Shown here piece by piece: positions 26,823 to 34,715 of a stretch of 64,000 nt of DNA. The first letter of the stretch is position 1. Each line of letters opens with the position of its first letter. This stretch comes from Streptomyces sp. NRRL B-3428 (GTDB taxonomy: Bacteria > Actinomycetota > Actinomycetes > Streptomycetales > Streptomycetaceae). The stretch lies in the NCBI GenBank assembly GCA_000721375.1, contig JOGW01000018.1:186001-250000 (forward strand). Reading direction: 5' to 3'. Under the pieces are notes generated by a model. It was not told the DNA's origin. It made no database searches and saw only the letters and a list, made by a program, of their open reading frames with translations. The position numbers and the translations under genes are program-made.

Positions 26823-26848
26823 GGGGGTACCGGGGGCGGAGCCCCCGC
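26823..26848. repeat. Core copy of the dispersed repeat
   Basis: CGGGGGC-GGA-GCCCCCG forms the same GGA-loop hairpin as the repeats at 8353-8369 and 54871-54885. It lies between the two dipeptidase-family genes and may act as a weak terminator. Confidence 0.5.
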
Positions 26849-26942
26849 GGGCCGTTGCGTCTGCGGTGGGCCCCCGCACCTCACACCCGCACCCTCATGT
26901 CACGGTGGGCGATACGCGCCCCCCACGTGACCGGAGCCCCCG

Positions 26943-28157
26943 ATGGCGGACCTGCAGGAAGAGTCGCTGGCCCCTGGAGAGATCGGCGAGGACGACACCC
27001 GTGTCGCCGAGCCGCCGCCGAACACCGCGACCGTGACCGGCCTCGCCGACCGGACGGCCGTCGAGGCCCCGCCCGCCCCCGAGGCCACCGGGACCCTTGC
27101 TCCCGAGGCCACCGGAACCCCCGACCGCGCCGACGACGGGCCAAGCCCCCAGGACCCCGTCACCCGCGCCCGCGACCTGCTGCGTCACCACCCGGTCTCC
27201 GACGGCCACAGCGGTCTGCCCTGGGCGCTGCATCAACTCAGCTGGTACGACCTGGAGTTGGGCGAGAGCGCCCTGCGCACCGACATCCCGCGCCTGCGCG
27301 AGGGCGGCGTCGGCGCCATGTTCTGGTCCCTGGTGCTGCCCCCCGGCATCAGCGGCGAACGCGCCGTCTCCACCACCCTCGACCTCGTCGACCTGGCGGG
27401 CCGCGTCATCGAGGCCAACCCCGAGGCCCTGCGCCTGACCCGCTCCGCCTCCGACGCCGCCGACGCCCGTTCCCACGGCCGTATCGCCTGTCTGCTCGGC
27501 CCGGCAGAGGCCCCCGCGCTCGGCGACTCGCTCGGCGCCCTGCGCGCCTTGCACGCCCTGGGCGTCCGCAGCATCGCCCTGCACGGCACGTCGTGGGCGG
27601 GCGAGCAGGGCCTCACCCGCTTCGGCGAAGAGGCCGTACGGGAGTGCAACCGGCTCGGCGTACTGATCGACCTCAGCGGCAGCTCCCCGCGCACCGTCGA
27701 ACGCACCCTGGCCGTCACCAAGGCCCCGGTCGTCTTCTCCCGCTCCGGCGCCGCCGCCCTGACCCCGCATCCGGCCAACCTCGACGACGAGACGCTCACC
27801 GCTCTGCGTACGAACAAAGGCCTGTGCATGGTCCCGTGCGCGGCCGAACGCACCGGCCCCACGCTCAACCAGGTCGCGGACCACCTGGAGCACGTACGGG
27901 AGGTGGCGGGCCCCGAGTGCGTCGCGCTCTCCGGCACGTACGACACGGCCGACCAGCCGGCCGAAGGCGTCGAGGACACCTCGCGCTACCCGGAGCTGAT
28001 CGCGGAACTCCTCGGCCGCGGCTGGAGCGAGACCGACCTCGCACTGCTCACCTGGGGCAACACCCAACGCGTCCTCAGGGACGCGGACTTCACCGCCCGC
28101 GCGGCCCAGCTGCGCCGCCCGCCGTCGACGGCGACCGTGGAGCGGCTGGACGGGTAG
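26943..28157 (+). CDS. M19-family paralogue without metal ligands (probable pseudo-dipeptidase)
   Basis: A 404-residue protein that aligns along its length with the upstream dipeptidase after a 75-residue Ala/Pro/Glu-rich leader. The catalytic positions differ: DGHND has become DGHSG (only H89 kept), the bridging-glutamate segment GAEGG is GPAEA, DLSH is [12 protein letters not shown] is FSRSGAAA and GGDYDG is SGTYDT. It therefore should not bind two metals or hydrolyse dipeptides by the known mechanism. The frame is intact with normal codon bias, so it is not a decaying pseudogene. A regulatory or binding role, perhaps with the active paralogue, is inferred. CCGGAG sits 7 nt before the ATG. 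Confidence 0.85.
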   Translation: MADLQEESLAPGEIGEDDTRVAEPPPNTATVTGLADRTAVEAPPAPEATGTLAPEATGTPDRADDGPSPQDPVTRARDLLRHHPVSDGHSGLPWALHQLSWYDLELGESALRTDIPRLREGGVGAMFWSLVLPPGISGERAVSTTLDLVDLAGRVIEANPEALRLTRSASDAADARSHGRIACLLGPAEAPALGDSLGALRALHALGVRSIALHGTSWAGEQGLTRFGEEAVRECNRLGVLIDLSGSSPRTVERTLAVTKAPVVFSRSGAAALTPHPANLDDETLTALRTNKGLCMVPCAAERTGPTLNQVADHLEHVREVAGPECVALSGTYDTADQPAEGVEDTSRYPELIAELLGRGWSETDLALLTWGNTQRVLRDADFTARAAQLRRPPSTATVERLDG

Positions 28158-28173
28158 AGCCCGAGGACCGGAC

Positions 28174-29499
28174 TCAGGCCGCCGGACGCCCCATGGCCCG
28201 GTACGTCCACCCCGCCTCACGCCACTTCACCGGATCCAGCGCATTGCGCCCGTCGAGGATCACGCGCTCGCCGGCCACCGCCCCGAGCGCGACCGGGTCC
28301 AGCTCACGGAACTCGCTCCACTCCGTCAGATGCAGCACGACATCCGCGCCCCGGATCGCACCGAGCGCGGTGTCCGCGTACCCGAGCGTGGGGAAGATCC
28401 GACGGGCGTTGTCCATCCCCTTGGGGTCGTACACCGTGACCTGGCCGCCCTGCAGATGGATCTGCCCGGCGACGTTCAGCGCGGGCGAATCCCGTACGTC
28501 GTCGGAGTCCGGCTTGAACGTCGCACCGAGCACCGCGACCCGCTTGCCCAGGAACGAGTCGCCGCCCACGGCCTCCCGGGCCAGCTCCACCATGTGCCCA
28601 CGCCGCCGCATGTTGATCGAGTCGACCTCGCGCAGGAACGTCAGCGCCTGGTCGGCGCCCAGCTCACCGGCGCGCGCCATGAACGCCCGGATGTCCTTCG
28701 GCAGACACCCGCCGCCGAACCCGATCCCGGCCCGCAGGAACTTCTTGCCGATCCGGTCGTCGTAGCCGATCGCCTCGGCCAGCTTCACGACGTCGCCGCC
28801 GGCGGCCTCGCACACCTCGGCCATGGCGTTGATGAACGAGATCTTCGTCGCCAGGAACGAATTCGCGGAGGTCTTCACCAGCTCCGCGGTCGGGAAGTCC
28901 GTCACGACGAAGGGCGAGCCCTCGCCGATCGGCGCCGCGTACACCTCACGCAGCAGCTTCTCCGCGCGCTCGCTGCGCACACCCACCACGAGGCGGTCCG
29001 GGTGCAGGGTGTCCTGCACGGCGAAGCCCTCGCGCAGGAACTCCGGGTTCCACGCCAGCTCCACACCCTCAGGCAGCAGCTCCGCGAGCCGCGCGGCCGA
29101 TCCGACCGGCACGGTGGACTTGCCGACGACCAGCGAGCCTTCCTGCGCGACGGGGGCGAGCGAGCCGAACGCGGCATCCACGTAGCTCATGTCGCAGGCG
29201 TACTCGCCGTGCTTCTGCGGGGTGTTCACACAGACGAAGTGGACGTCGCCGAAGGCGCCGACCTCCTCCCAGGAGGTCGTGAACCGCAGTCGCCCGCTGG
29301 AGCCCTCGATCCCCGCCACGTGCTTGGCCAGCAGATCCTCGAGCCCCGGCTCGTACATCGGCACCTTGCCCGCCGACAGCATCTCGATCTTCTCGGGCAC
29401 GACATCGAGCCCGAGCACCTCGAAACCGAGCTCCGCCATGGCCGCGGCGTGGGTCGCGCCGAGGTAGCCGGTGCCGATCACGGTGATCTTGAGGGACAT
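28174..29499 (-). CDS. UDP-glucose 6-dehydrogenase
   Basis: A 441-residue NAD-dependent enzyme that oxidises UDP-glucose (or a related UDP-sugar) to the uronic acid, a precursor for acidic surface polymers. ITVIGTGYLGATHAA at the start is the NAD-binding loop, WNPEFLREGFA near 160 binds substrate, and GFGGGCLPKDIRAF near 260 contains the catalytic cysteine; ATFKPDSDDVRDSPA is the C-terminal UDP-binding motif. The ATG at 29499 follows AGGAG. The gene is convergent with the dipeptidase paralogue. The uronate may feed the polymers handled by the LCP enzymes downstream. Confidence 0.94.
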   Translation of the reverse strand: MSLKITVIGTGYLGATHAAAMAELGFEVLGLDVVPEKIEMLSAGKVPMYEPGLEDLLAKHVAGIEGSSGRLRFTTSWEEVGAFGDVHFVCVNTPQKHGEYACDMSYVDAAFGSLAPVAQEGSLVVGKSTVPVGSAARLAELLPEGVELAWNPEFLREGFAVQDTLHPDRLVVGVRSERAEKLLREVYAAPIGEGSPFVVTDFPTAELVKTSANSFLATKISFINAMAEVCEAAGGDVVKLAEAIGYDDRIGKKFLRAGIGFGGGCLPKDIRAFMARAGELGADQALTFLREVDSINMRRRGHMVELAREAVGGDSFLGKRVAVLGATFKPDSDDVRDSPALNVAGQIHLQGGQVTVYDPKGMDNARRIFPTLGYADTALGAIRGADVVLHLTEWSEFRELDPVALGAVAGERVILDGRNALDPVKWREAGWTYRAMGRPAA

Positions 29500-29663
29500 G
29501 TGCGGTGCTCCTGAGGATGCGGGGCAGGACTGCCGACCGAGCATAGTCGGGGATACGGAGGGGAACATTCGCCCCGTCCGCGAGGCCGCTCGCCGGGGTT
29601 CTCCCCGCTGTCACCAAGCTCACGTATCACCCCGGGGGTCCACCCCCTAAAATCTGGGTTACT

Positions 29664-29675
29664 TAACGGTAGTTA
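29664..29675. promoter_or_regulatory. Possible operator TAAC-GGTA-GTTA
   Basis: A short dyad (TAACGGTAGTTA) lies in the AT-rich patch 66 nt before the acyl-CoA dehydrogenase gene. TetR-type fatty-acid regulators often bind TTA-rich palindromes, but the evidence is only positional. Confidence 0.25.
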
Positions 29676-29740
29676 GCACCGATCGTCTGCCCGATCGCCT
29701 GCACCGATCCGCACGCGCGGCACCTTGGGAGTGAGAGACC

Positions 29741-30898
29741 TTGGCGGGAAACGCTGATTTCGACCTGTACCGCCCGGCCGAAGAGCACGACATGCTCCGC
29801 GACGCCATCCGCTCGCTCGCCGAAGCGAAGATCGCGCCCTTCGCCGCGGCAGTCGACGAAGAAGCCCGCTTCCCGCAGGAGGCACACGATGCGCTCGTCG
29901 CGGGCGACCTGCACGCCGTCCACGTCCCCGAGGAGTACGGCGGCGCCGGCGCCGACGCGCTCGCCACGGTCATCGTCATCGAGGAGGTCGCCCGCGTCTG
30001 CGCCTCCTCCTCCCTCATCCCCGCCGTGAACAAGCTCGGCTCGCTGCCCGTCATCCTCTCCGGCTCCGAGGAGCTGAAGAAGAAGTACATGGGCCCGCTG
30101 GCCAAGGGCGAGGGCATGTTCTCGTACTGCCTCTCCGAGCCGGACGCCGGCTCGGACGCGGCCGGCATGAAGACCCGCGCCGTACGCGACGGCGACTACT
30201 GGGTGCTCAACGGCGTCAAGCGCTGGATCACCAACGCGGGCGAGTCCGAGTACTACACGGTCATGGCCGTCACCGACCCCGAGAAGCGCTCGCGCGGCAT
30301 CTCCGCCTTCGTCGTCGAGAAGTCCGACGAGGGCGTCTCCTTCGGCGCCCCGGAGAAGAAGCTCGGCATCAAGGGCTCGCCGACCCGCGAGGTCTACCTC
30401 GACAACGTCCGTATCCCCGCCGACCGCATGATCGGCGAGGAGGGCACCGGCTTCGCCACCGCCATGAAGACCCTGGACCACACCCGCATCACCATCGCGG
30501 CCCAGGCACTCGGCATCGCCCAGGGCGCCCTCGACTACGCCAAGGGCTACGTCCAGGAGCGCAAGCAGTTCGGCAAGCCGATCGCCGACTTCCAGGGCAT
30601 CCAGTTCATGCTCGCCGACATGGCCATGAAGATCTCCGCGGCCCGCGCCCTCACGTACCAGGCGGCAGCAGCCTCGGAACGCGGCGACGCCGACCTCACG
30701 TACCTGGGCGCGGCGGCGAAGTGCTTCGCCTCGGACATCGCGATGGACGTGACCGTCGACGCCGTGCAGCTCCTGGGCGGCTACGGCTACACGCGGGACT
30801 ACCCGGTGGAGCGGATGATGCGCGACGCGAAGATCACGCAGCTGTACGAGGGTACGAACCAGATCCAGCGCATCGTGATGGCGCGCAACCTGCCGTAG
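29741..30898 (+). CDS. Acyl-CoA dehydrogenase
   Basis: A 385-residue FAD-dependent acyl-CoA dehydrogenase for beta-oxidation or branched-chain catabolism. YCLSEPDAGSDAAG near residue 130 and RWITNAGESEYYTV near 160 are FAD and substrate-binding signatures; QLLGGYGYTRDYPVERMMRD near 345 ends with YEGTNQIQRIV, where the catalytic glutamate (in YEGT) of the short-chain type is located. TTG start preceded by GGGAGTGAGAG. Chain-length specificity cannot be read. A strong hairpin terminator follows. Confidence 0.94.
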   Translation: MAGNADFDLYRPAEEHDMLRDAIRSLAEAKIAPFAAAVDEEARFPQEAHDALVAGDLHAVHVPEEYGGAGADALATVIVIEEVARVCASSSLIPAVNKLGSLPVILSGSEELKKKYMGPLAKGEGMFSYCLSEPDAGSDAAGMKTRAVRDGDYWVLNGVKRWITNAGESEYYTVMAVTDPEKRSRGISAFVVEKSDEGVSFGAPEKKLGIKGSPTREVYLDNVRIPADRMIGEEGTGFATAMKTLDHTRITIAAQALGIAQGALDYAKGYVQERKQFGKPIADFQGIQFMLADMAMKISAARALTYQAAAASERGDADLTYLGAAAKCFASDIAMDVTVDAVQLLGGYGYTRDYPVERMMRDAKITQLYEGTNQIQRIVMARNLP

Positions 30899-30917
30899 CG
30901 GTCGGCGAGTTGACCGA

Positions 30918-30945
30918 TGACGGGCGTCCTTCGGGGCGCCCGTCA
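30918..30945 (+). terminator. Terminator of the acyl-CoA dehydrogenase gene
   Basis: TGACGGGCGTCC and GGGCGCCCGTCA form a 12-bp stem with one G-U pair around a TTCG tetraloop, 20 nt after the stop codon. Confidence 0.8.
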
Positions 30946-30964
30946 CGCTTTGCGGGACTCTTCT

Positions 30965-31001
30965 CGTAATACACGAACATTGCCATCATGCGTGTATTAC
31001 G
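30965..31001. repeat. 11-bp perfect inverted repeat before the HTH/integrase pair
   Basis: CGTAATACACG (30965-30975) and CGTGTATTACG (30991-31001) flank a 15-nt spacer. The site is AT-richer than its surroundings and lies 66 bp before the HTH gene. It could be the operator for that protein or a recombination arm site for the integrase. Confidence 0.7.
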
Positions 31002-31066
31002 TTGCGAGCGCGGCCGGGGACCTCCCGGCGCATGGTGGCCGCTGTATGCCGCGCTAGTTTCGACGT

Positions 31067-31642
31067 GTGACCGATGAGCCGACGGGTGAGGAACTGCCGC
31101 AGGGCTGGCGTGTGGACGGGGACCACCTCGTGCACGAGGCCGAACTGCACGGCTGGAGGCTGACCGTGGTGAGCGTGCTGAGCGCCCCCTGGGACGGTCC
31201 TTCGAGCCTGCGTATCGATCCGCCTGCCGAGTCGGACGCCGCGATCGGAACGGACGGCATCACAGCAGAGCTGATGAGGTCCATCTCCTTGGCCGAGATC
31301 CGCAGGACGACGAAGGAGCTCCGGGCTCGGCTGGGATACACCCCGAGCGGCGCCTCGGTGCGTGCGGTGCCCGGCCGCGTCGAGTCGGATCACGACTACG
31401 CGCTGCTGTCGGACGCGTATGTACGGCTGGTGGAGCAGGGTTACCGGAGTCCGGTCACACGGCTTGCCGCCGCGTGGGGGCTGAGCCGCAACACCGTCAG
31501 CGGACGGGTGCGGCGAGCACGGGCGATGGGCTTCCTCGACGGGCCACCAGGCAAGCCTGCGGACCGCCTGACCGACAAGGCCAGACGGCATCTGGAAGGT
31601 GCTCATGACGAACGGGAACGGAACCGGCCCCACCGCGAGTGA
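31067..31642 (+). CDS. Putative HTH protein next to integrase
   Basis: A 191-residue protein with no family that I recognise. Residues about 135-170 (SPVTRLAAAWGLSRNTVSGR) look like a helix-turn-helix for DNA binding. The N-terminal half carries WRVDGDHLVHEAELHGW, a beta-rich pattern. A GTG start at 31067 was taken from codon bias; no ribosome binding site is evident. It overlaps the integrase gene by 38 bp, so the two form one transcription unit. A regulator or accessory factor (excisionase-like or repressor) of the integrase is a reasonable guess. Confidence 0.65.
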   Translation: MTDEPTGEELPQGWRVDGDHLVHEAELHGWRLTVVSVLSAPWDGPSSLRIDPPAESDAAIGTDGITAELMRSISLAEIRRTTKELRARLGYTPSGASVRAVPGRVESDHDYALLSDAYVRLVEQGYRSPVTRLAAAWGLSRNTVSGRVRRARAMGFLDGPPGKPADRLTDKARRHLEGAHDERERNRPHRE

Positions 31643-32636
31643 CTCTCTCACTGCTGTTTTCGAGTGGTGGTTCATGTCGCGCGACGTGGAGAACAGCAGT
31701 CGCAAGCAGTACCGGACGATCCTCGCCCGCAGCGTCGTGCCCTTCTTCGGCGCCGACGCCCTGAGTGCGGTGAGTCCACCGGCCATCGCGCAATGGGTGG
31801 CTTGGATGACGGACGACCGGGGCTACAAAGCGGCGACGGTCCGCTTCCGATTCAACATCCTCAAGTCGGTGTTCACGTGGGCCGAGGAGCGGAGGCTCGT
31901 TCCCGCGAACCCGTGCCAGGGCGTGCGACTTCCGGAGAGCCGCGCGCGGACATACCGCGATCAGCGGGCGGACGTGCACATTCCCAGCCCGGAGGACGTG
32001 CACGCGGCCATCTCCGCGGCGCCGGAGCGCTATCGGGGGATGTTCTGGCTCATGGCCGGCTGCGGACTCAGGCTCGGCGAGGCCATGGGCGTCGCACGCG
32101 ACCGTATCCACTTCCCCGAACGGACCGTCACCGTCGACCGGCAGGTCGCCTGCGACGCGGACACGGGCACGGGGAGGTACGGCAGTATGCGGCTGCGGCA
32201 CATCAAGTGGCGGGAAGAGGGGGAGCGCGGGCGCGAGGTGCCCCTGCCCGGCGTCGTGGCACTCGCCCTGCGCCGTCAGCTCAGGGACCATGGGACGTGG
32301 GGCGAGAACGAGCTCCTGTTCAGCAACGTCACCGGAACCGGGCTCCTCTACCCGTACTACTGGTACGGCAGCATCTGGAAGCCCGCACTGGCGGCGGCCG
32401 GTCTCGCCTACTTCAAGCCGCACAGCCTCCGGCACTTCTACGCCGCTTCGCTGCTCTCCCAGGGTGTGGCGATCAGCGAGGTGTCGGCCTGGCTCGGACA
32501 CTCATCGGTGAGTTTCACCGAGCGCTACTACTCGGATCTGCTGCCGGACGCGCCCGACCGGGCCCGACTCGCCATCGACGGCACGCTGGGACTGGCTCCG
32601 AAGAGCGCAGACCCCGGGCTGTTCGGGGCCGCGTGA
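31605..32636 (+). CDS. Tyrosine recombinase/integrase
   Basis: A 343-residue site-specific recombinase. The SAM-like N-terminal core-binding domain spans about 15-105 and the catalytic domain 130-320. Catalytic residues are R156 (GCGLRLGEAMG), H273 and R276 (HSLRHFYA), H299 (WLGHSS) and the nucleophile tyrosine at 308/309 (ERYYSD). The ATG at 31605 has GGAAGG 5 nt upstream. Apart from the small HTH gene there are no phage, conjugation or cargo genes around it, and both flanks are core genes. It is either a remnant of an integrated element or a domesticated recombinase. Confidence 0.9.
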   Translation: MTNGNGTGPTASDSLTAVFEWWFMSRDVENSSRKQYRTILARSVVPFFGADALSAVSPPAIAQWVAWMTDDRGYKAATVRFRFNILKSVFTWAEERRLVPANPCQGVRLPESRARTYRDQRADVHIPSPEDVHAAISAAPERYRGMFWLMAGCGLRLGEAMGVARDRIHFPERTVTVDRQVACDADTGTGRYGSMRLRHIKWREEGERGREVPLPGVVALALRRQLRDHGTWGENELLFSNVTGTGLLYPYYWYGSIWKPALAAAGLAYFKPHSLRHFYAASLLSQGVAISEVSAWLGHSSVSFTERYYSDLLPDAPDRARLAIDGTLGLAPKSADPGLFGAA

Positions 32637-32652
32637 CGGCGCGGAAACGCGA

Positions 32653-32686
32653 AGGGCCCGGACGGTATGACAACCGTCCGGGCCCT
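32653..32686. terminator. Shared bidirectional terminator
   Basis: A perfect 14-bp stem (32653-32666 with 32673-32686, loop ATGACA) lies between the convergent integrase and LCP genes. Confidence 0.85.
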
Positions 32687-32703
32687 CAGCTGTCGGCGGC
32701 CGC

Positions 32704-34023
32704 CTAGTTCTCGGTGACCGTGACCTTCTCGTCGTTGTTCAGCTGCTCCACGAGCTGCTTCACCTTGGCCTTGTCCCAGACCAGGTTGCCGCCCCTGCTG
32801 CCCGAGATCGGGATGTTCATCGACTTGCCGTCGCCGCCGGAGACGCTCTTCATCGCCCAGAACATCTCCGTGACGTCGAACAGGCCCATGTCCTTGTCGA
32901 CGATCAGGGTGTCCAGGCCCGCACTCATCGTGGGGTAGAGCTTGAACGGGTTCAGGACCGTCGAGGGCGTGGCCGCCTGGTTGGCGAGGGCCGCGAGGAA
33001 CTTCTGCTGGTTCTTCGTACGGTCCAGGTCGCTGCCCGCGAAGGCGTAGCGGGTGCGGACGAAGGCCAGGGCCTCTTCACCGTTGAGGGTCTGCTTGCCG
33101 GCCTTGAAGTCGGCGCCGGAGTTCTTGTCCTTGAAGGCCTTCGGGATGTCCATCTCGACACCGCCGACCGCGTCCACGATCTTCGCGAAGCCGCCGAAGC
33201 CGATCTCGGCGTAGTGGTCGATGCGCAGGCCGGTGTTGAACTCGACGGTGCGCACGAGCAGTTCGGGGCCGTCCTCCGCGTACGCGGCGTTCAGCTTCAC
33301 ATGGCGGCCGGTGCCCTTGAAGGTCTTGCCGGACTCCGAGCCCACGAAGGTCGGGATCTCCACGTCGGAGTCACGGGGCAGCGAGATCATCGTGTTCCCG
33401 TTGTCGCCCACGTGCAGGATCATCATCGAGTCGGTGCGCTTGCCCGCGGCGGAGCCGGTGTGCAGGCGCTTCTTGTCCTCGGCGGACATGCCCTCGCGGC
33501 TGTCGGAGCCCACGATCAGGTAGTTCGTGCCCTCGCCGCCCTCGGGGCGCTCGATGACCTTGGAGAGGTCGACCTCGCGCTTGAGCTTGGAGTCGGCCCA
33601 GAAGTACGTGGCGACGGACCAGACGAGCACGACCGAGAGCAGCGTGATCGTGCCGATCTTCATCCGGCGCTTCCAGTTCGGCGCGGGCCGCCCGGCGTCG
33701 TAGTAGCCGTCGTCACCGCCTCGGCCGCCACCGTGGTTGCCACGGGAGGCGCCGCCGTACACCTGGCCGTCGCTGTAGCCGCTGTCGTAGCCACCGCGTC
33801 CGTCGTCGTAACCGCCGCGCCCGTCGTAACCGTCGTCATGGCCGTACGCCGGCTGCGAGGGCACGCCGTACTGCGGCTGCGGCGGTGCCTGCTGAGGCCG
33901 AGGGCCCTGGCCGCGCTGGACATGGCGCATCGTGCGCGCGCCTTCCGGCTGCGCACTGCCGCTGCCGCGTCCGTGTCCACGGTCGCGGTTGTCACCACTC
34001 AACCCTTGAGGCCAGTCAGTCAT
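32704..34023 (-). CDS. LytR-CpsA-Psr (LCP) family cell-wall glycopolymer transferase 1
   Basis: A 439-residue type II membrane protein. A 120-residue Gly/Tyr/Asp-rich cytoplasmic tail (repeated GGYDDG-like units) precedes the transmembrane helix 122-142. The extracellular LCP domain (about 165-360) shows NYLIVGSDSREG, RTDSMMILHV, ISLPRDSDVEI and RTRYAFAGSDLDR, the residues that bind polyprenyl pyrophosphate and metal. LCP enzymes transfer teichoic-acid-like or capsular polymers from lipid carriers to peptidoglycan. There is no LytR_C domain. Start ATG at 34023 has only a weak GGGTG upstream. First of six LCP genes in the region. Confidence 0.92.
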   Translation of the reverse strand: MTDWPQGLSGDNRDRGHGRGSGSAQPEGARTMRHVQRGQGPRPQQAPPQPQYGVPSQPAYGHDDGYDGRGGYDDGRGGYDSGYSDGQVYGGASRGNHGGGRGGDDGYYDAGRPAPNWKRRMKIGTITLLSVVLVWSVATYFWADSKLKREVDLSKVIERPEGGEGTNYLIVGSDSREGMSAEDKKRLHTGSAAGKRTDSMMILHVGDNGNTMISLPRDSDVEIPTFVGSESGKTFKGTGRHVKLNAAYAEDGPELLVRTVEFNTGLRIDHYAEIGFGGFAKIVDAVGGVEMDIPKAFKDKNSGADFKAGKQTLNGEEALAFVRTRYAFAGSDLDRTKNQQKFLAALANQAATPSTVLNPFKLYPTMSAGLDTLIVDKDMGLFDVTEMFWAMKSVSGGDGKSMNIPISGSRGGNLVWDKAKVKQLVEQLNNDEKVTVTEN

Positions 34024-34142
34024 GACACCCAGTGTGCAGGTTCCATAAAGGGCTACGACAAGGGATGCCGTGAAACCGGACCACGGCTGTTGCCAAGCTG
34101 ACACAAAGCACCCATGACCAGGGCGGACATAGAGTGGAGGCC

Positions 34143-34691
34143 ATGACAGACCAGGCCCCTGCCGCGGAGGCGGAGATTCCGGGCAAGCCGACCTCGGCTT
34201 CCCGGACCACGCTCAGCCACATCATGACCCACAACGACACCAACCTTCTGGGGACGGTGCACGGCGGGGTGATCATGAAACTGGTGGACGACGCGGCGGG
34301 CGCCGTGGCCGGGCGGCACTCGGGCGGTCCGGCGGTGACGGCCTCCATGGACGAGATGGCGTTCTTGGAACCCGTACGTGTCGGGGATCTCGTGCATGTG
34401 AAGGCCCAGGTCAACTGGACCGGGCGGACGTCGATGGAGGTCGGTGTCCGGGTTCTCGCCGAGCGCTGGAACGAGTCGACCCCGGCGCAGCAGGTGGGCT
34501 CCGCGTATCTGGTGTTCGCCGCGGTCGACGCCGAGGGCAAGCCGCGCAGCGTCCCGCAGGTGATGCCGGAGACGGAGCGCGACCGCCGCCGCTACCAGGA
34601 GGCGCAGATCCGGCGTACGCACCGTCTCGCGCGGCGCCGGGCGATCATGGAGCTCAGGGAGAAGCGGGCGGCGGAGGGGCTGGAGGACTGA
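34143..34691 (+). CDS. Acyl-CoA thioesterase, hotdog fold
   Basis: A 182-residue cytosolic thioesterase of the YciA/BACH type. Its hotdog domain starts at SHIMTHNDTNLLGTVHGGVIMKLVDDAAG, where the Asn/Asp and the 'HGG' segment form the CoA and catalytic site. A basic helical tail (QIRRTHRLARRRA) follows. It hydrolyses acyl-CoA to free acid. TAGAGT is 7 nt before the ATG, giving a possible leaderless mRNA; a GTG at 34134 is an alternative. It sits between two LCP genes and is convergent with the second. Confidence 0.9.
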   Translation: MTDQAPAAEAEIPGKPTSASRTTLSHIMTHNDTNLLGTVHGGVIMKLVDDAAGAVAGRHSGGPAVTASMDEMAFLEPVRVGDLVHVKAQVNWTGRTSMEVGVRVLAERWNESTPAQQVGSAYLVFAAVDAEGKPRSVPQVMPETERDRRRYQEAQIRRTHRLARRRAIMELREKRAAEGLED

Positions 34692-34715
34692 GAGGTCTGA
34701 GAGGCCCCCGGGGGC

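Noticed and set aside
26943..28157. Second dipeptidase gene read as a decaying pseudogene
   Set aside because: The frame is intact over 404 codons with normal codon bias and a good ribosome binding site; only catalytic ligands are lost.
26099..28765. 888-codon plus-strand frame over both dipeptidase genes and part of the UDP-glucose dehydrogenase gene
   Set aside because: It crosses gene boundaries and has shadow-frame composition (Arg/Pro-rich), so it is not a gene.
30965..32636. Complete prophage or integrative conjugative element
   Set aside because: Only an integrase and one HTH gene are present, with core metabolic and LCP genes directly on both sides and no tRNA attachment site.
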